DNA of 10,144 nucleotides from CAYNTC01 sp964432925 (GTDB lineage: Bacteria; Planctomycetota; Phycisphaerae; Sedimentisphaerales; Anaerobacaceae). Positions 1 to 5,386 of the stretch are shown here, in pieces. The stretch is taken from NCBI GenBank assembly GCA_964432925.1, contig CAYSPM010000102.1, positions 1-10,144 on the forward strand. Direction: 5' to 3'. Position numbers and translations under genes: made by a program. Under the pieces are notes generated by a model that saw only the letters and a program-made list of their open reading frames with translations, made no database searches and had not been told where the DNA came from. Position 1 is the stretch's first letter. The number at the start of each line of letters is the position of its first letter.

Positions 1-31
1 AAGGGAAAGTGAGAACATGACATCGGTTTTT

Positions 32-51
32 GCTCTCGCTCAGGATGACAG
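32..51. repeat. Fragment of a dispersed palindromic repeat
   Basis: The stretch ends in CTCGCTCAGGATGACA. This resembles the end of the common bacterial interspersed repeat whose termini read TGTCATxCxGAGCG, a better preserved copy of which lies at 8789-8956. Only one end is visible because the window starts here, so it may be a truncated copy or a chance match. Confidence 0.3.
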
Positions 52-77
52 AGTTAAAGAAGATTTTCGCGATACTG

Positions 78-212
78 GTGCCATTTCTAATTAATTAGTG
101 TAACTTTTCACCTGTGTCATTCCGGCCTTGAGCCGGAATCCAGGCTTAAAAGTGCGTAGATTCCTGCTTTCGCAGGAATGAAAAAGTGACAGTTTCTTTT
201 TAGAAACGGCAC
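78..212. mobile_element. Miniature inverted-repeat element, about 135 bp
   Basis: The two ends are imperfect inverted repeats of more than 30 bp. The left end starts GTGCCATTTCTAA and the reverse complement of the right end starts GTGCCGTTTCTAA. Both continue, after a diverged A/T-rich stretch, with TGTAACTTTT and TGTCACTTTT. The interior carries two hairpins built from ATTCCGGC/GCCGGAAT (about 119-140) and ATTCCTGC/GCAGGAAT (about 160-180). The element has no coding capacity. No convincing target-site duplication is visible (flanks ACTG and TAGC). It is likely a non-autonomous element moved by a transposase encoded elsewhere. Confidence 0.6.
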
Positions 213-782
213 TAGCCTATTACTTTTTGCAGGCCTTAGCGGGATTTGACTATAAGTTTGTGGCCAACAAAGTTCTTAAAAAATCGGTAATGTTCACTCA
301 CCCCTTGCGTGCTAAGACGTAGCGACTGTCTTATGAACGAAGTGTAAAGCGTGTAGTCTTTATGACTAATCAAAAAGACTACTTGCATTTTCTACAACCT
401 GTGAAAGATGATATACAAATCTACTAGTTGGGCATCAATTCTCTGTAGCAAAGCTTCCGGCCTTTGTAGCCGTGGCTAATACGGCTGAGTAAGCACTGCG
501 AAGGATGGAAAGCCCCACAATACCATTTTCGCGTAATGAGACCATAGGTTTGTAGCAGAGCAGTTTCTCTGCTGTGGTGATATCGGCGAGGGAGTATTTT
601 ACATCACCAGGGCAGGCAGAGGCTTTTTTTGAAATGTGTAGATATCGCGGATAAAATTTTATAAGATGGAATGGTAGATTCCTTGCGGAGTTTATCCTCG
701 ATCGAAGCGAAGGACTTGGAATGACTTGGGGGTAGATTACCGCTTTCGCGGTAATTTCATTTGTATTTGCTGAAAGGCATGT
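213..782. other. 570-bp spacer without a recognisable gene
   Basis: No open reading frame here looks like a protein. It contains a hairpin at 353-382 (9-bp stem GTAGTCTTT/AAAGACTAC, 12-nt loop), a structured stretch at 448-494 described separately, a hairpin at 554-573 (AGCAGAG/CTCTGCT, 6-nt loop) and a degenerate repeat fragment around 670-725 (ending GAAGCGAAGGACTTGGAATGAC-like sequence). A further perfect hairpin lies at 736-755 (ATTACCGC, TTTC loop, GCGGTAAT). The segment at 257-273 matches 9187-9203 in 16 of 17 bases. It reads like decayed or repetitive DNA. Confidence 0.5.
448..494 (+). ncRNA. Structured stretch, weakly like a c-di-GMP-I (GEMM) riboswitch
   Basis: The sequence GCAAAGCTTCCGGCC closely resembles the GCAAAGCCTCCGGCC core of the Vibrio c-di-GMP-I (GEMM) riboswitch as I remember it. 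It can fold as GCTT (453-456) pairing with AAGC (491-494) around an inner hairpin AGCCGT (468-473)/ACGGCT (481-486). Against this, the preceding GGGCA is not followed by the expected AAACC-GAAA-GG hairpin, the 3' GGGUUxCC strand is absent, and no gene follows within 250 bp. If real it is a degenerate copy; it may equally be a chance resemblance. Confidence 0.15.
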
Positions 783-1131
783 ATGGCTATTCTAAAACTG
801 AATAAACATAATGAAGCTAAAGAAATTGAATTTGAATTAGATTACCTTACATCCTCAGACTGACCTAATTTTAATTGAAAACCAACGTAAATACCTATTT
901 GACAACAACATATCGCACTTTGTCATTCCCGTGAAAACGGGAATCCAATTTGCTGAAAACTTTAATGGATTCCCACCTGCGCGGGAATGACACAAAGAAT
1001 CGGTCAGTTTGAGTTACATCGTTAACAACAACCGAGCGGTTTGAAATGATGTTCAGAAAAACCCAGGAAATATTGAGTCTTCTAAAAAGAAATGCACGCA
1101 GAACAACTACTGAAATTGTTAAAAGAAAACG
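783..1131 (+). pseudogene. Antitoxin-like small protein paired with a nucleotidyltransferase, disrupted by a miniature element
   Basis: The start ATG at 783 is preceded by AAAGG (773-777). The frame reads MAILKLNKHNEAKEIEFELD and onward to YLTS, then hits a stop at 861-863 inside an inserted element. Deleting 854-1020 (element plus one TTACATC copy) rejoins the frame as YLTS-LTTTERFEMMFRKTQ. This continues to EILSLLKRNARRTTTEIVKRK. Restoring one missing G near 1131 would end the protein at ...KRKRR-stop, giving about 62 residues, mostly charged and helical. I recall small proteins of this kind encoded directly upstream of, and overlapping, AbiEii/DUF6036-like nucleotidyltransferases, where an antitoxin role is assumed; that role is inference. 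The downstream fragment can be read as a 69-residue ORF from 1046, but it is a fusion artefact of the missing base. Confidence 0.75.
854..1013. mobile_element. 160-bp miniature element with 7-bp target duplication
   Basis: It is flanked by perfect 7-bp direct repeats TTACATC (847-853 and 1014-1020). Its ends are inverted repeats: left CTCAGACTGACC (854-865), and the reverse complement of the right end CTCAAACTGACC (1002-1013), 11 of 12 matching. Inside lies a palindromic core at 918-997. The core has CATTCCCGTG...CGGGAATCC on the left and GGATTCCCACC...GCGGGAATGAC on the right, able to form two stem-loops. There is no coding capacity. Removing the element with one repeat copy restores the interrupted reading frame exactly, which strongly supports both boundaries. 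The family of the mobilising transposase is not identifiable from this copy. Confidence 0.88.
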
Positions 1132-1255
1132 CGTTAAATTTGTCATAATCGGCGCCACCGCCTTTCCCGTTCACGGTTATTCACGTGCAACATTGGATAT
1201 TGATATCTTTATCAAGGCGGAGGAGAAAACGCTCGCAGAACGCTTAAGGCACTAA

Positions 1256-2102
1256 GAAAGTGTATGAAAAGTGGTCTTTTGTCCGACAACTGATATATGG
1301 ACGAAAGGACTTATCCAAGTAACTTGACGAATGAACAATGGAAATTGATCGAGCCTTTGCTTCCGCCAGTCAAGCCCGGTGGTAGACCACGCACCACCGA
1401 ACTACGCGAGGTTATCAATGGCATTCTGTATCTGGTTCGCACGGGCTGCTCTTGGCGAATGCTGCCACACGATTTTCCACCATGGCCAACGGTCCATGAT
1501 TATTACTGGAAATACCGGCGTGATGGAATTTGGGACCAGATTCATGAGAGCCTCCACAAGCGTGTGCGTGTCCAAGCCGGTCGCCAGGCCAGTCCCAGTG
1601 CGGCGATTATTGACAGTCAGTCGGTCAAAACCGCCTCAAAAGGGGGGAACGAGGTTATGACGCTGGCAAGAAAATAGTGGGCCGAAAACGCCATTTGGTG
1701 GTTGATACACTGGGTCTTGTGATGGCTGTCGTTGTGCACGCAGCCAGTATTCAGGATCGTGACGGTGCTAAATTGGTCTTGCGTAAACTGGTAGGTCGTT
1801 TCAGTCGTTTGTCTTTAATCTGGGCCGATGGTGGCTATGCAGGTAAGCTCATTGACTGGGCTGCCAATTTTGGTCGTTGGGTTTTGCAGATTGTAAAACG
1901 CAACGACGAGATCAAAGGATTTGCGGTATTGCCGCGACGATGGGTAGTCGAACGGACCTTCTCGTGGTTGGGAAAGTATCGGCGTTTGAGTAAAGACTAT
2001 GAGTCGCTGACGGTTAGCAGCGAAACTATGATTCAACTTGCTATGATTAACCTGATGATTCATCGATTAAAACCCGGATGACCGGACTTTTCATACACAT
2101 TC
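1256..2102 (+). mobile_element. IS5-family insertion sequence, 847 bp
   Basis: The terminal inverted repeats are GAAAGTGTATGAAAAGT (1256-1272) and, at the right end (2086-2102), the reverse complement of GAATGTGTATGAAAAGT, 16 of 17 matching. The flanking triplets TAA (1253-1255) and TTA (2103-2105) fit a TNA target duplication of the IS1031-type groups of IS5, with one copy mutated at the middle base. Joining the flanks gives GCA-CTN-AGA-GAA-TTC, that is Ala-Leu-Arg-Glu-Phe in frame with the nucleotidyltransferase remnant, which confirms the insertion point. It carries one transposase gene, which is split by a frameshift. Confidence 0.85.
1297..2081 (+). CDS. IS5-family DDE transposase in two frames (-1 frameshift)
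   Basis: This is the cut-and-paste transposase of the surrounding IS. The first frame (1297-1677) begins MDERTYPSNLTNEQW and holds the N-terminal insertion-element domain (LLPPxKPGGRPR, GCSWRMLP). The second frame (to the TGA at 2079-2081) holds the rest of the RNase H-like DDE domain. Reading -1 at the G6 run (1642-1647) joins them as SKGG-ERGYDAGKK, giving about 261 residues, normal for the family. The predicted catalytic residues are all present in the joined product: D106 (IIDSQS), D178 (WADGGY) and E219 (VVERTF). Either the A4G6 tract supports programmed frameshifting, as in several IS5 groups, or one G of an ancestral G7 was lost. The second is simpler, because relatives I know read through KGGxRG in one frame. 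A GTG at 1677 could otherwise start a separate C-terminal fragment. Confidence 0.85.
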
Positions 2103-2163
2103 TTAGAGAATTCGGATACGATGTTCCTTAGATATCCCAAATCCGAAATGTTTTTAATCTTAA

Positions 2164-2221
2164 TGGACTGAAGGGTGTTTATATTTGAGTGTTTTTGAAC
2201 ACGCCAAGTCTATTCAGTCCA
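2164..2221. repeat. Long imperfect inverted repeat
   Basis: The outer arms are TGGACTGAA (2164-2172) and TTCAGTCCA (2213-2221), a perfect 9-bp match. Inner arms GTGTT (2175-2179) and AACAC (2198-2202) can pair within it. It lies just beyond the end of the nucleotidyltransferase remnant and is not followed by a T-run, so it is not an evident terminator. It may be another degenerate miniature element. Confidence 0.4.
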
Positions 2222-2230
2222 GTTGTATGA

Positions 2231-2266
2231 GATTGCCACAGTCTGAAAGCATTGCTCGCAATGACA
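2231..2266. repeat. Fragment of a dispersed repeat
   Basis: The sequence GATTGCCACA...TTGCTCGCAATGACA resembles a short version of the widespread bacterial repeat that ends in CTCGCAATGACA. It sits in the 370-bp spacer (2132-2499) between the degenerate region and the pseudopilin gene. No other clear feature is seen in that spacer apart from the 2164-2221 hairpin and the Shine-Dalgarno/mini-ORF at 2411-2433. Confidence 0.3.
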
Positions 2267-2410
2267 CCGATGCAAATGAGGTGATATAAAGTAATAGGCT
2301 ATTAAGCGTGTTAGACTGATTTTTGTGGGTGGTGGTTTTTTCCTTGGTACGGCTGAGGTTTTGGTGGGTGGAGAAGAACAATAGTCCTATAAGCGGATTA
2401 AGACATCAAG

Positions 2411-2433
2411 CGGAGGTGTTTATGAGTCGATAA
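2411..2433 (+). promoter_or_regulatory. Strong ribosome site followed by a three-codon ORF in the pseudopilin leader
   Basis: CGGAGGTG (2411-2418) is followed at good spacing by ATG AGT CGA TAA (2422-2433). The mini-ORF is in the same frame as the pseudopilin 66 bases further on. The pseudopilin's own candidate starts (2488, 2500) have only weak ribosome sites. This could be a leader peptide that couples translation by re-initiation, or an upstream start lost to a stop codon. Confidence 0.35.
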
Positions 2434-2499
2434 GGCAATCAGGCAGTTCCGGTGCGCGTAGACATATTAGCAGGCTACGGCTGCGAAATGCGAGAAACG

Positions 2500-2949
2500 A
2501 TGAAAAAAGGCCTTTCTCTTGTTGAATTGATGATAATTGCGGCAATAATAGGTATCCTTGCAGCTATTGTGATACCTAATTTTCAATCGCATACGACCCA
2601 GGCTAAAGAGGCTGTGGCCAAAGACAGCCTACGATTACTGCGAAGCTCAATCGAGTTGTATACCGCCCAGCATGGTGGAATGCCGCCAGGCTATCAAGAT
2701 GATGATCCGGATACAGTTCCAAGTAGTGCCACATTTCTCAGCCAGACGGTACTGCAAAGGCGTTACATCTCGAAGATGCCTAAAAACCCGTTCAACAATT
2801 TGGATACTATGTTGGTGGTCGGAAATAGCGAGACGTTGCCAGAGGATGCGACCGGGGAATATGGGTGGGTCTATCAGCCTGCCACCAAAACTATTAGACT
2901 CGACTGGCCAGGCAGTGACAAAAAGGGCATCAGATATTACGAGTACTAA
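2500..2949 (+). CDS. Type II secretion / type IV pilus-like pseudopilin
   Basis: This is a minor or major pseudopilin exported to the inner membrane and processed by prepilin peptidase (PilD type). The N-terminus MKKG-LSLVELMIIAAIIG is a class III signal: a short basic leader, cleavage after Gly4, Glu at mature position +5, and a hydrophobic helix of about 20 residues ending in IVIPNF. The remaining ~120 residues have a helical spine (AKDSLRLLRSSIELYTAQHG), a MPKNPFN segment and a C-terminal beta-like half with WVYQPATKTIRLDWPG, a style I associate with planctomycete pseudopilins. The length, 149 residues, is normal for GspG/H-like proteins. I chose ATG 2500 because it gives the canonical leader; ATG 2488 (MRET added) and GTG 2452 are possible. 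No assembly ATPase or secretin gene is nearby, so this is an orphan copy whose partner system is unknown. Confidence 0.88.
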   Translation: MKKGLSLVELMIIAAIIGILAAIVIPNFQSHTTQAKEAVAKDSLRLLRSSIELYTAQHGGMPPGYQDDDPDTVPSSATFLSQTVLQRRYISKMPKNPFNNLDTMLVVGNSETLPEDATGEYGWVYQPATKTIRLDWPGSDKKGIRYYEY

Positions 2950-2976
2950 GACATCAAACGACTCTGCTGCCCTAAC

Positions 2977-3507
2977 TCAATCGTTGACCTTTCTGAATAC
3001 TAAGGATTGAGCGAATATGTCATTTGGGTCTTGAGGAAAGCGAGGGCCATAGTCAAAGACAGCTATCCAGTCGGGCGTCCATGTCTTTCCGTCTTCGGAG
3101 ACCGGTCCTACAAATCTATCGAGACTATTGCCGTCGATCACGTTTTCATTGAAAGTTATATGAATATCCTTTATTTCTATGGTGACAAGTAAAAGCCGTG
3201 TCTCTGGTGTGTATTCGACGATGCAGTCTCCAGCTTTGTAGGTGCTGAAGCTTCCATCTTTCATTTCAATCCTTGTTATCTTATTAGGCGTGATTTCGAC
3301 TTGGCCCATAGGTATAACTGCTGAAGATACGGTTCCGTCCCCATTTAAAACTATCTTCCAGGGACTATCCTGAGCTTGCCACGTGCCGGCAACTTCGGGG
3401 GGTAACGAATTTCTGCCTGAAAATAATTGGGTTCGATTTATCTGACAGCCAGCTATTGTCCATGGAGCCAACAACATCAGGCAGATAATAAGGATTTTTC
3501 TGTTCAC
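2977..3507 (-). CDS. Predicted lipoprotein of unknown function
   Basis: The gene starts at GTG (3505-3507), preceded by AGGAGA at 3513-3518 with 5-nt spacing. The N-terminus MNRKILIICLMLLAPWTIAGC is a type II signal peptide with lipobox IAGC. Cys21 would be lipidated and, with Gln at +2, the protein would most likely go to the outer membrane if Lol rules apply. The mature ~155 residues begin with a polar linker, then AGTWQAQDSPWKIVLNGDGT, a pattern reminiscent of small beta-barrel 'quantity of residual response' lipoproteins, and alternate short beta-like segments. No catalytic motif is visible. It is convergent with the pseudopilin gene (27 bp between stops) and downstream of the dockerin-like gene, but separated from it by a terminator, so it has its own promoter. 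I do not recognise a named family. Confidence 0.85.
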   Translation of the reverse strand: MNRKILIICLMLLAPWTIAGCQINRTQLFSGRNSLPPEVAGTWQAQDSPWKIVLNGDGTVSSAVIPMGQVEITPNKITRIEMKDGSFSTYKAGDCIVEYTPETRLLLVTIEIKDIHITFNENVIDGNSLDRFVGPVSEDGKTWTPDWIAVFDYGPRFPQDPNDIFAQSLVFRKVND

Positions 3508-3551
3508 AGTATTCTCCTGAGATTATTCTTTCTGTATCAGGGTGAGCGATT

Positions 3552-3579
3552 ATTTTAATGGGTGGGATTAGATTTACAA
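3552..3579 (-). promoter_or_regulatory. Candidate sigma70-type promoter of the lipoprotein gene
   Basis: On the minus strand, TTGTAA (3574-3579) and TAAAAT (3552-3557) are separated by 16 bp; the -10 matches 5 of 6. It starts directly after the terminator of the upstream gene and would give a leader of about 38 nt. Confidence 0.4.
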
Positions 3580-3580
3580 T

Positions 3581-3613
3581 AAAAAAGCGAGGCAGGTCTT
3601 GATCTTGCCTCGC
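3581..3613 (-). terminator. Intrinsic terminator of the dockerin-like gene
   Basis: A perfect 8-bp stem GCGAGGCA/TGCCTCGC (3587-3594 and 3606-3613) is followed on the minus strand by six T (3581-3586). It sits 180 bp after the stop of the dockerin-like gene. On the plus strand the tail is TTAATTTTT, weaker, so limited bidirectional use is possible. Confidence 0.8.
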
Positions 3614-3725
3614 CTTAATTTTTGATCTTTACTTAGCTTTATTTTTTTCTACATCTAATCAGTAGACCACCAAGAACCGGCATAGCTACCGCGAATAGTA
3701 TCTTCTCTTTCCGTGGTCCCTACAT

Positions 3726-3756
3726 GCTGAATGTCAGCTTTGGGCATTCATTCAGC
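3726..3756 (-). repeat. Hairpin in the 3' untranslated region of the dockerin-like gene
   Basis: A perfect 8-bp inverted repeat GCTGAATG (3726-3733) and CATTCAGC (3749-3756) has a 15-nt loop that itself contains GGGCATT. It lies between the stop codon and the terminator. It may stabilise the mRNA 3' end; no function is shown. Confidence 0.45.
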
Positions 3757-3789
3757 CCTTCGTATCCAAGATTCGGCTTGGGACTACCG

Positions 3790-4719
3790 TTAGTTCCTTG
3801 GACAATCGCCGGTAAGCTCCGAATCTGTCTTTTTCCAATTATCCACAAGTATACCTAGGTCTTCTGTGAAGACGCGGTAATTGAACGGGGAACCGGAATC
3901 CTTATGGTCGATATCAGCACAAGGATTGAGCTGTGGATCGTCGATTTTCCTCTTCCAGTTATCGACAATAAGAGATAAGTCACCGTTAAAGACACGGTAA
4001 TTGTCGGGAGAACCTGAATCGAGCCCGTCAGCATCGCCATCGCACTGATATGGTGCGCACCAGCAAGCAGGTTTGCCCATGGCTACCCAGTCTGCGTAGG
4101 ATTCGAAAGAGCTTGGGAAACAGTCAGCGGCACCCAACACCACAGGCATGTTGGTTGCACCAACAAGGTTAACATCCGCGGCGATAGCCGGATCTGTTAA
4201 TACAATACCGCCTCGCGTTGCGTTCTCGGCAATGTTCAAGTTGCAGTCTGCGCTTACGGTGATCGTACAAAGTATCCCTGAATCGCCAGGAGCGTTCGGC
4301 GAACTGTCATCGGTTGGGTAGTACAGCGCACCCATCTCGATGGTAATGCCACCTGTTCCAAGACCGCCGAGAGCGCCCGTATCGTTGGGGTCGGCGACGG
4401 GTGTGTAACCATCCACATTCCAATCCGCGACATCGCCAGTGTCGGGATCAACGGTAATGGAGCGGCTGAAATTGGCGGGAAAGATACCGAAGCCAGGATT
4501 CGCTGCGGTGCTTTCGCCCTTTATGTAGCCTGAGATCGCATCAATTGTACCTGCGTCAACGGTGATGTCTAAGGCGAACGCCCTTGCCTTCGGGCTATCC
4601 GTGACCTCATAGTTGATGCTGACTACACCGCTACCTTCGTCTTTAGCAGTAATCTTGACTTCAGCTAACGCGATATTAGCTACTAAAACTACCGCAAGTA
4701 TCACAATCATCTTTCTCAT
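3790..4719 (-). CDS. Secreted protein with cohesin-like domain and two dockerin-like repeats
   Basis: The 309-residue protein has a Sec signal peptide (MRKMIVILAVVLVANIALA, cut near 19/20) and AGGAAGGG six bases before the ATG. Residues ~20-195 alternate beta-like segments (SINYEVTDSPKARAFALDIT, ITIEMGALYY, CTITVSADCN) and resemble a cohesin/CBM-like beta sandwich, though this is only a resemblance. Residues ~198-226 form a Cys-rich linker (C200, C219, C221, C226). Two repeats follow (about 227-258 and 268-297) sharing DSGSPxNYRVF and DLxxxVDNWK. Asp-rich starts (DGDADGLD, ADIDHKD) suggest calcium binding as in dockerins, but with an insertion before the helix. I remember this linker-plus-repeat tail from many sediment planctomycete exported proteins, where it probably anchors or sorts the protein. 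The partner and substrate are unknown. Confidence 0.87.
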   Translation of the reverse strand: MRKMIVILAVVLVANIALAEVKITAKDEGSGVVSINYEVTDSPKARAFALDITVDAGTIDAISGYIKGESTAANPGFGIFPANFSRSITVDPDTGDVADWNVDGYTPVADPNDTGALGGLGTGGITIEMGALYYPTDDSSPNAPGDSGILCTITVSADCNLNIAENATRGGIVLTDPAIAADVNLVGATNMPVVLGAADCFPSSFESYADWVAMGKPACWCAPYQCDGDADGLDSGSPDNYRVFNGDLSLIVDNWKRKIDDPQLNPCADIDHKDSGSPFNYRVFTEDLGILVDNWKKTDSELTGDCPRN

Positions 4720-4751
4720 AATAGACCCTTCCTTTCTTCTCTTCTTTTCTT

Positions 4752-4772
4752 TGCAAAGTTACACACTTTGCA
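4752..4772 (-). promoter_or_regulatory. Perfect inverted repeat upstream of the dockerin-like gene
   Basis: TGCAAAGT (4752-4759) and ACTTTGCA (4765-4772) are perfect 8-bp arms around a 5-bp centre, 32 bp before the start codon. The symmetry and position suit a dimeric repressor operator or a leader hairpin. I could not find a good -35/-10 pair next to it, so its role is unproven. Confidence 0.45.
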
Positions 4773-4849
4773 CAATCTTGGTTTTTTTGAAATTTCTATC
4801 CTGCCGCGTCGGCAATAAAAGTTTGAAATGTCCAAATCCGAATAATGCC

Positions 4850-4898
4850 GTTTAATCTTGCATTAAACAATCAACCCGGCTCGCAGGAAAAGCCGGTT
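4850..4898. repeat. Two adjacent stem-loops in the divergent spacer
   Basis: The first is GTTTAAT (4850-4856), loop CTTGC, ATTAAAC (4862-4868). Four bases later comes AACCCGGCT (4873-4881) pairing with AGCCGGTT (4891-4898), with one bulged C. They lie 130-180 bp upstream of the dockerin-like gene. Their clustering suggests a structured leader or a repeat; neither matches a riboswitch class I know. Confidence 0.4.
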
Positions 4899-5104
4899 AA
4901 ACAAAATGTTCGTTCCGTCTACTCCTCCTTTCCCGCCTATTGGCGAAAAATGTGTGTCGGTTTGCAATAAACACAAATTTTCATTAGAAAAAACCATTTT
5001 GAAAATATCATAAAACCCAAAAAAAATCAAGAAAAAAAGGGGAAAGCCGTAATTTTGCGTGTGTATCAAGTTTGTAGGTAGTTTTTTTGGCCTTTAGCAT
5101 CAAT
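4899..5104. other. A/T-rich part of the divergent spacer
   Basis: This part of the spacer has no convincing gene. A 68-residue minus-strand frame (4863-5069) lacks a supported start and looks like low-complexity DNA. A small GCC/GGC hairpin lies near 4934-4946, and the 4980-5045 stretch is A-rich on the plus strand. Confidence 0.4.
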
Positions 5105-5238
5105 TTTTTCGTGGGCGCGTACCCATCCCCAAGCTAGCGCTTGAGGCTGCCACACATCATTTATTATCTATCGTACCTCTTGCCTCGTTTATGATGATCG
5201 GGTGGCAGCCTCATCTCTCAGAGATGGGGGTGGTTTTT
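5105..5238 (+). ncRNA. Candidate small RNA with long hairpin and T-run
   Basis: GAGGCTGCCAC (5143-5153) pairs perfectly over 11 bp with GTGGCAGCCTC (5202-5212). An outer CCCATC/GATGGG helix (5122-5127 with 5223-5228) and an inner CATCAT/ATGATG helix (5155-5160 with 5191-5196) extend it. GATGGGGGTGG is followed by eight T (5231-5238 region), as in an intrinsic terminator reading along the plus strand, yet no plus-strand gene lies upstream. A weak promoter-like pair TTGTAG (5072-5077) and TAGCAT (5095-5100) with 17-bp spacing could start a transcript near 5105. It could instead be a palindromic mobile repeat. Confidence 0.35.
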
Positions 5239-5306
5239 TTCAAAATAAGCCTTTTTACCTGCAAAGATGACATGCACCCCGTAATTTTACATATCCTGGT
5301 CTTGGC

Positions 5307-5335
5307 TTGACCCTGCTATACAATTTTCTTAGGAT
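5307..5335 (+). promoter_or_regulatory. Candidate promoter of rodA-murJ
   Basis: TTGACC (5307-5312; 5 of 6 to the -35 consensus), a 17-bp spacer and TAGGAT (5330-5335; 4 of 6) would place the transcript start near 5342, about 45 nt before the ATG. It lies after the hairpin/T-run at 5122-5238. Confidence 0.4.
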
Positions 5336-5386
5336 TTTTCAGTTCAGAATATGCAATTGTAGTAAGTGTATGTTATTTTTGCGCGT

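Larger units (their letters stand above)
1092..2131 (+). pseudogene. Nucleotidyltransferase (AbiEii/DUF6036-like), frameshifted and split by an insertion sequence
   Basis: The original start is probably ATG 1092, overlapping the upstream antitoxin-like gene by about 45 bp. It reads MHAEQLLKLLKEN, then shifts frame (one G missing near 1131) into VKFVIIGATAFPVHGYSRAT and LDIDIFIKAEE. A second one-base loss in the A-run at 1226-1229 shifts it again into NARRTLKA. The insertion sequence follows, and the frame resumes at 2102 as LREFGYDVP before a stop at 2129-2131. The hG-[GA] turn followed by DID is the nucleotide/metal-binding signature of the Pol-beta-like nucleotidyltransferase fold, and HGYxRATxDID is typical of the AbiEii/DUF6036 relatives seen in toxin-antitoxin pairs. 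Family members continue well past GYDV, so the C-terminal part has been lost. The gene is non-functional. Confidence 0.8.

Noticed and set aside
1046..1255. 69-residue ORF taken as an intact small nucleotidyltransferase.
   Set aside because: It is a fusion of two overlapping genes caused by one missing base and ends at the IS target site.
213..2301. TAGCCTATTACTTT (213-226) and its exact inverse (2288-2301) flank the degenerate region, suggesting a composite element.
   Set aside because: A 14-bp inverted match is not rare enough in 10 kb, the flanks do not extend the match, and no duplication accompanies it.
2399..2958. TAAGACATCAA before and after the pseudopilin as a sign of tandem gene duplication.
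   Set aside because: An 11-bp match is expected by chance several times in a window of this size.
4863..5069. 68-residue minus-strand ORF upstream of the dockerin-like gene.
   Set aside because: It is A/T-rich, low-complexity, overlaps two hairpins and has no supported start.
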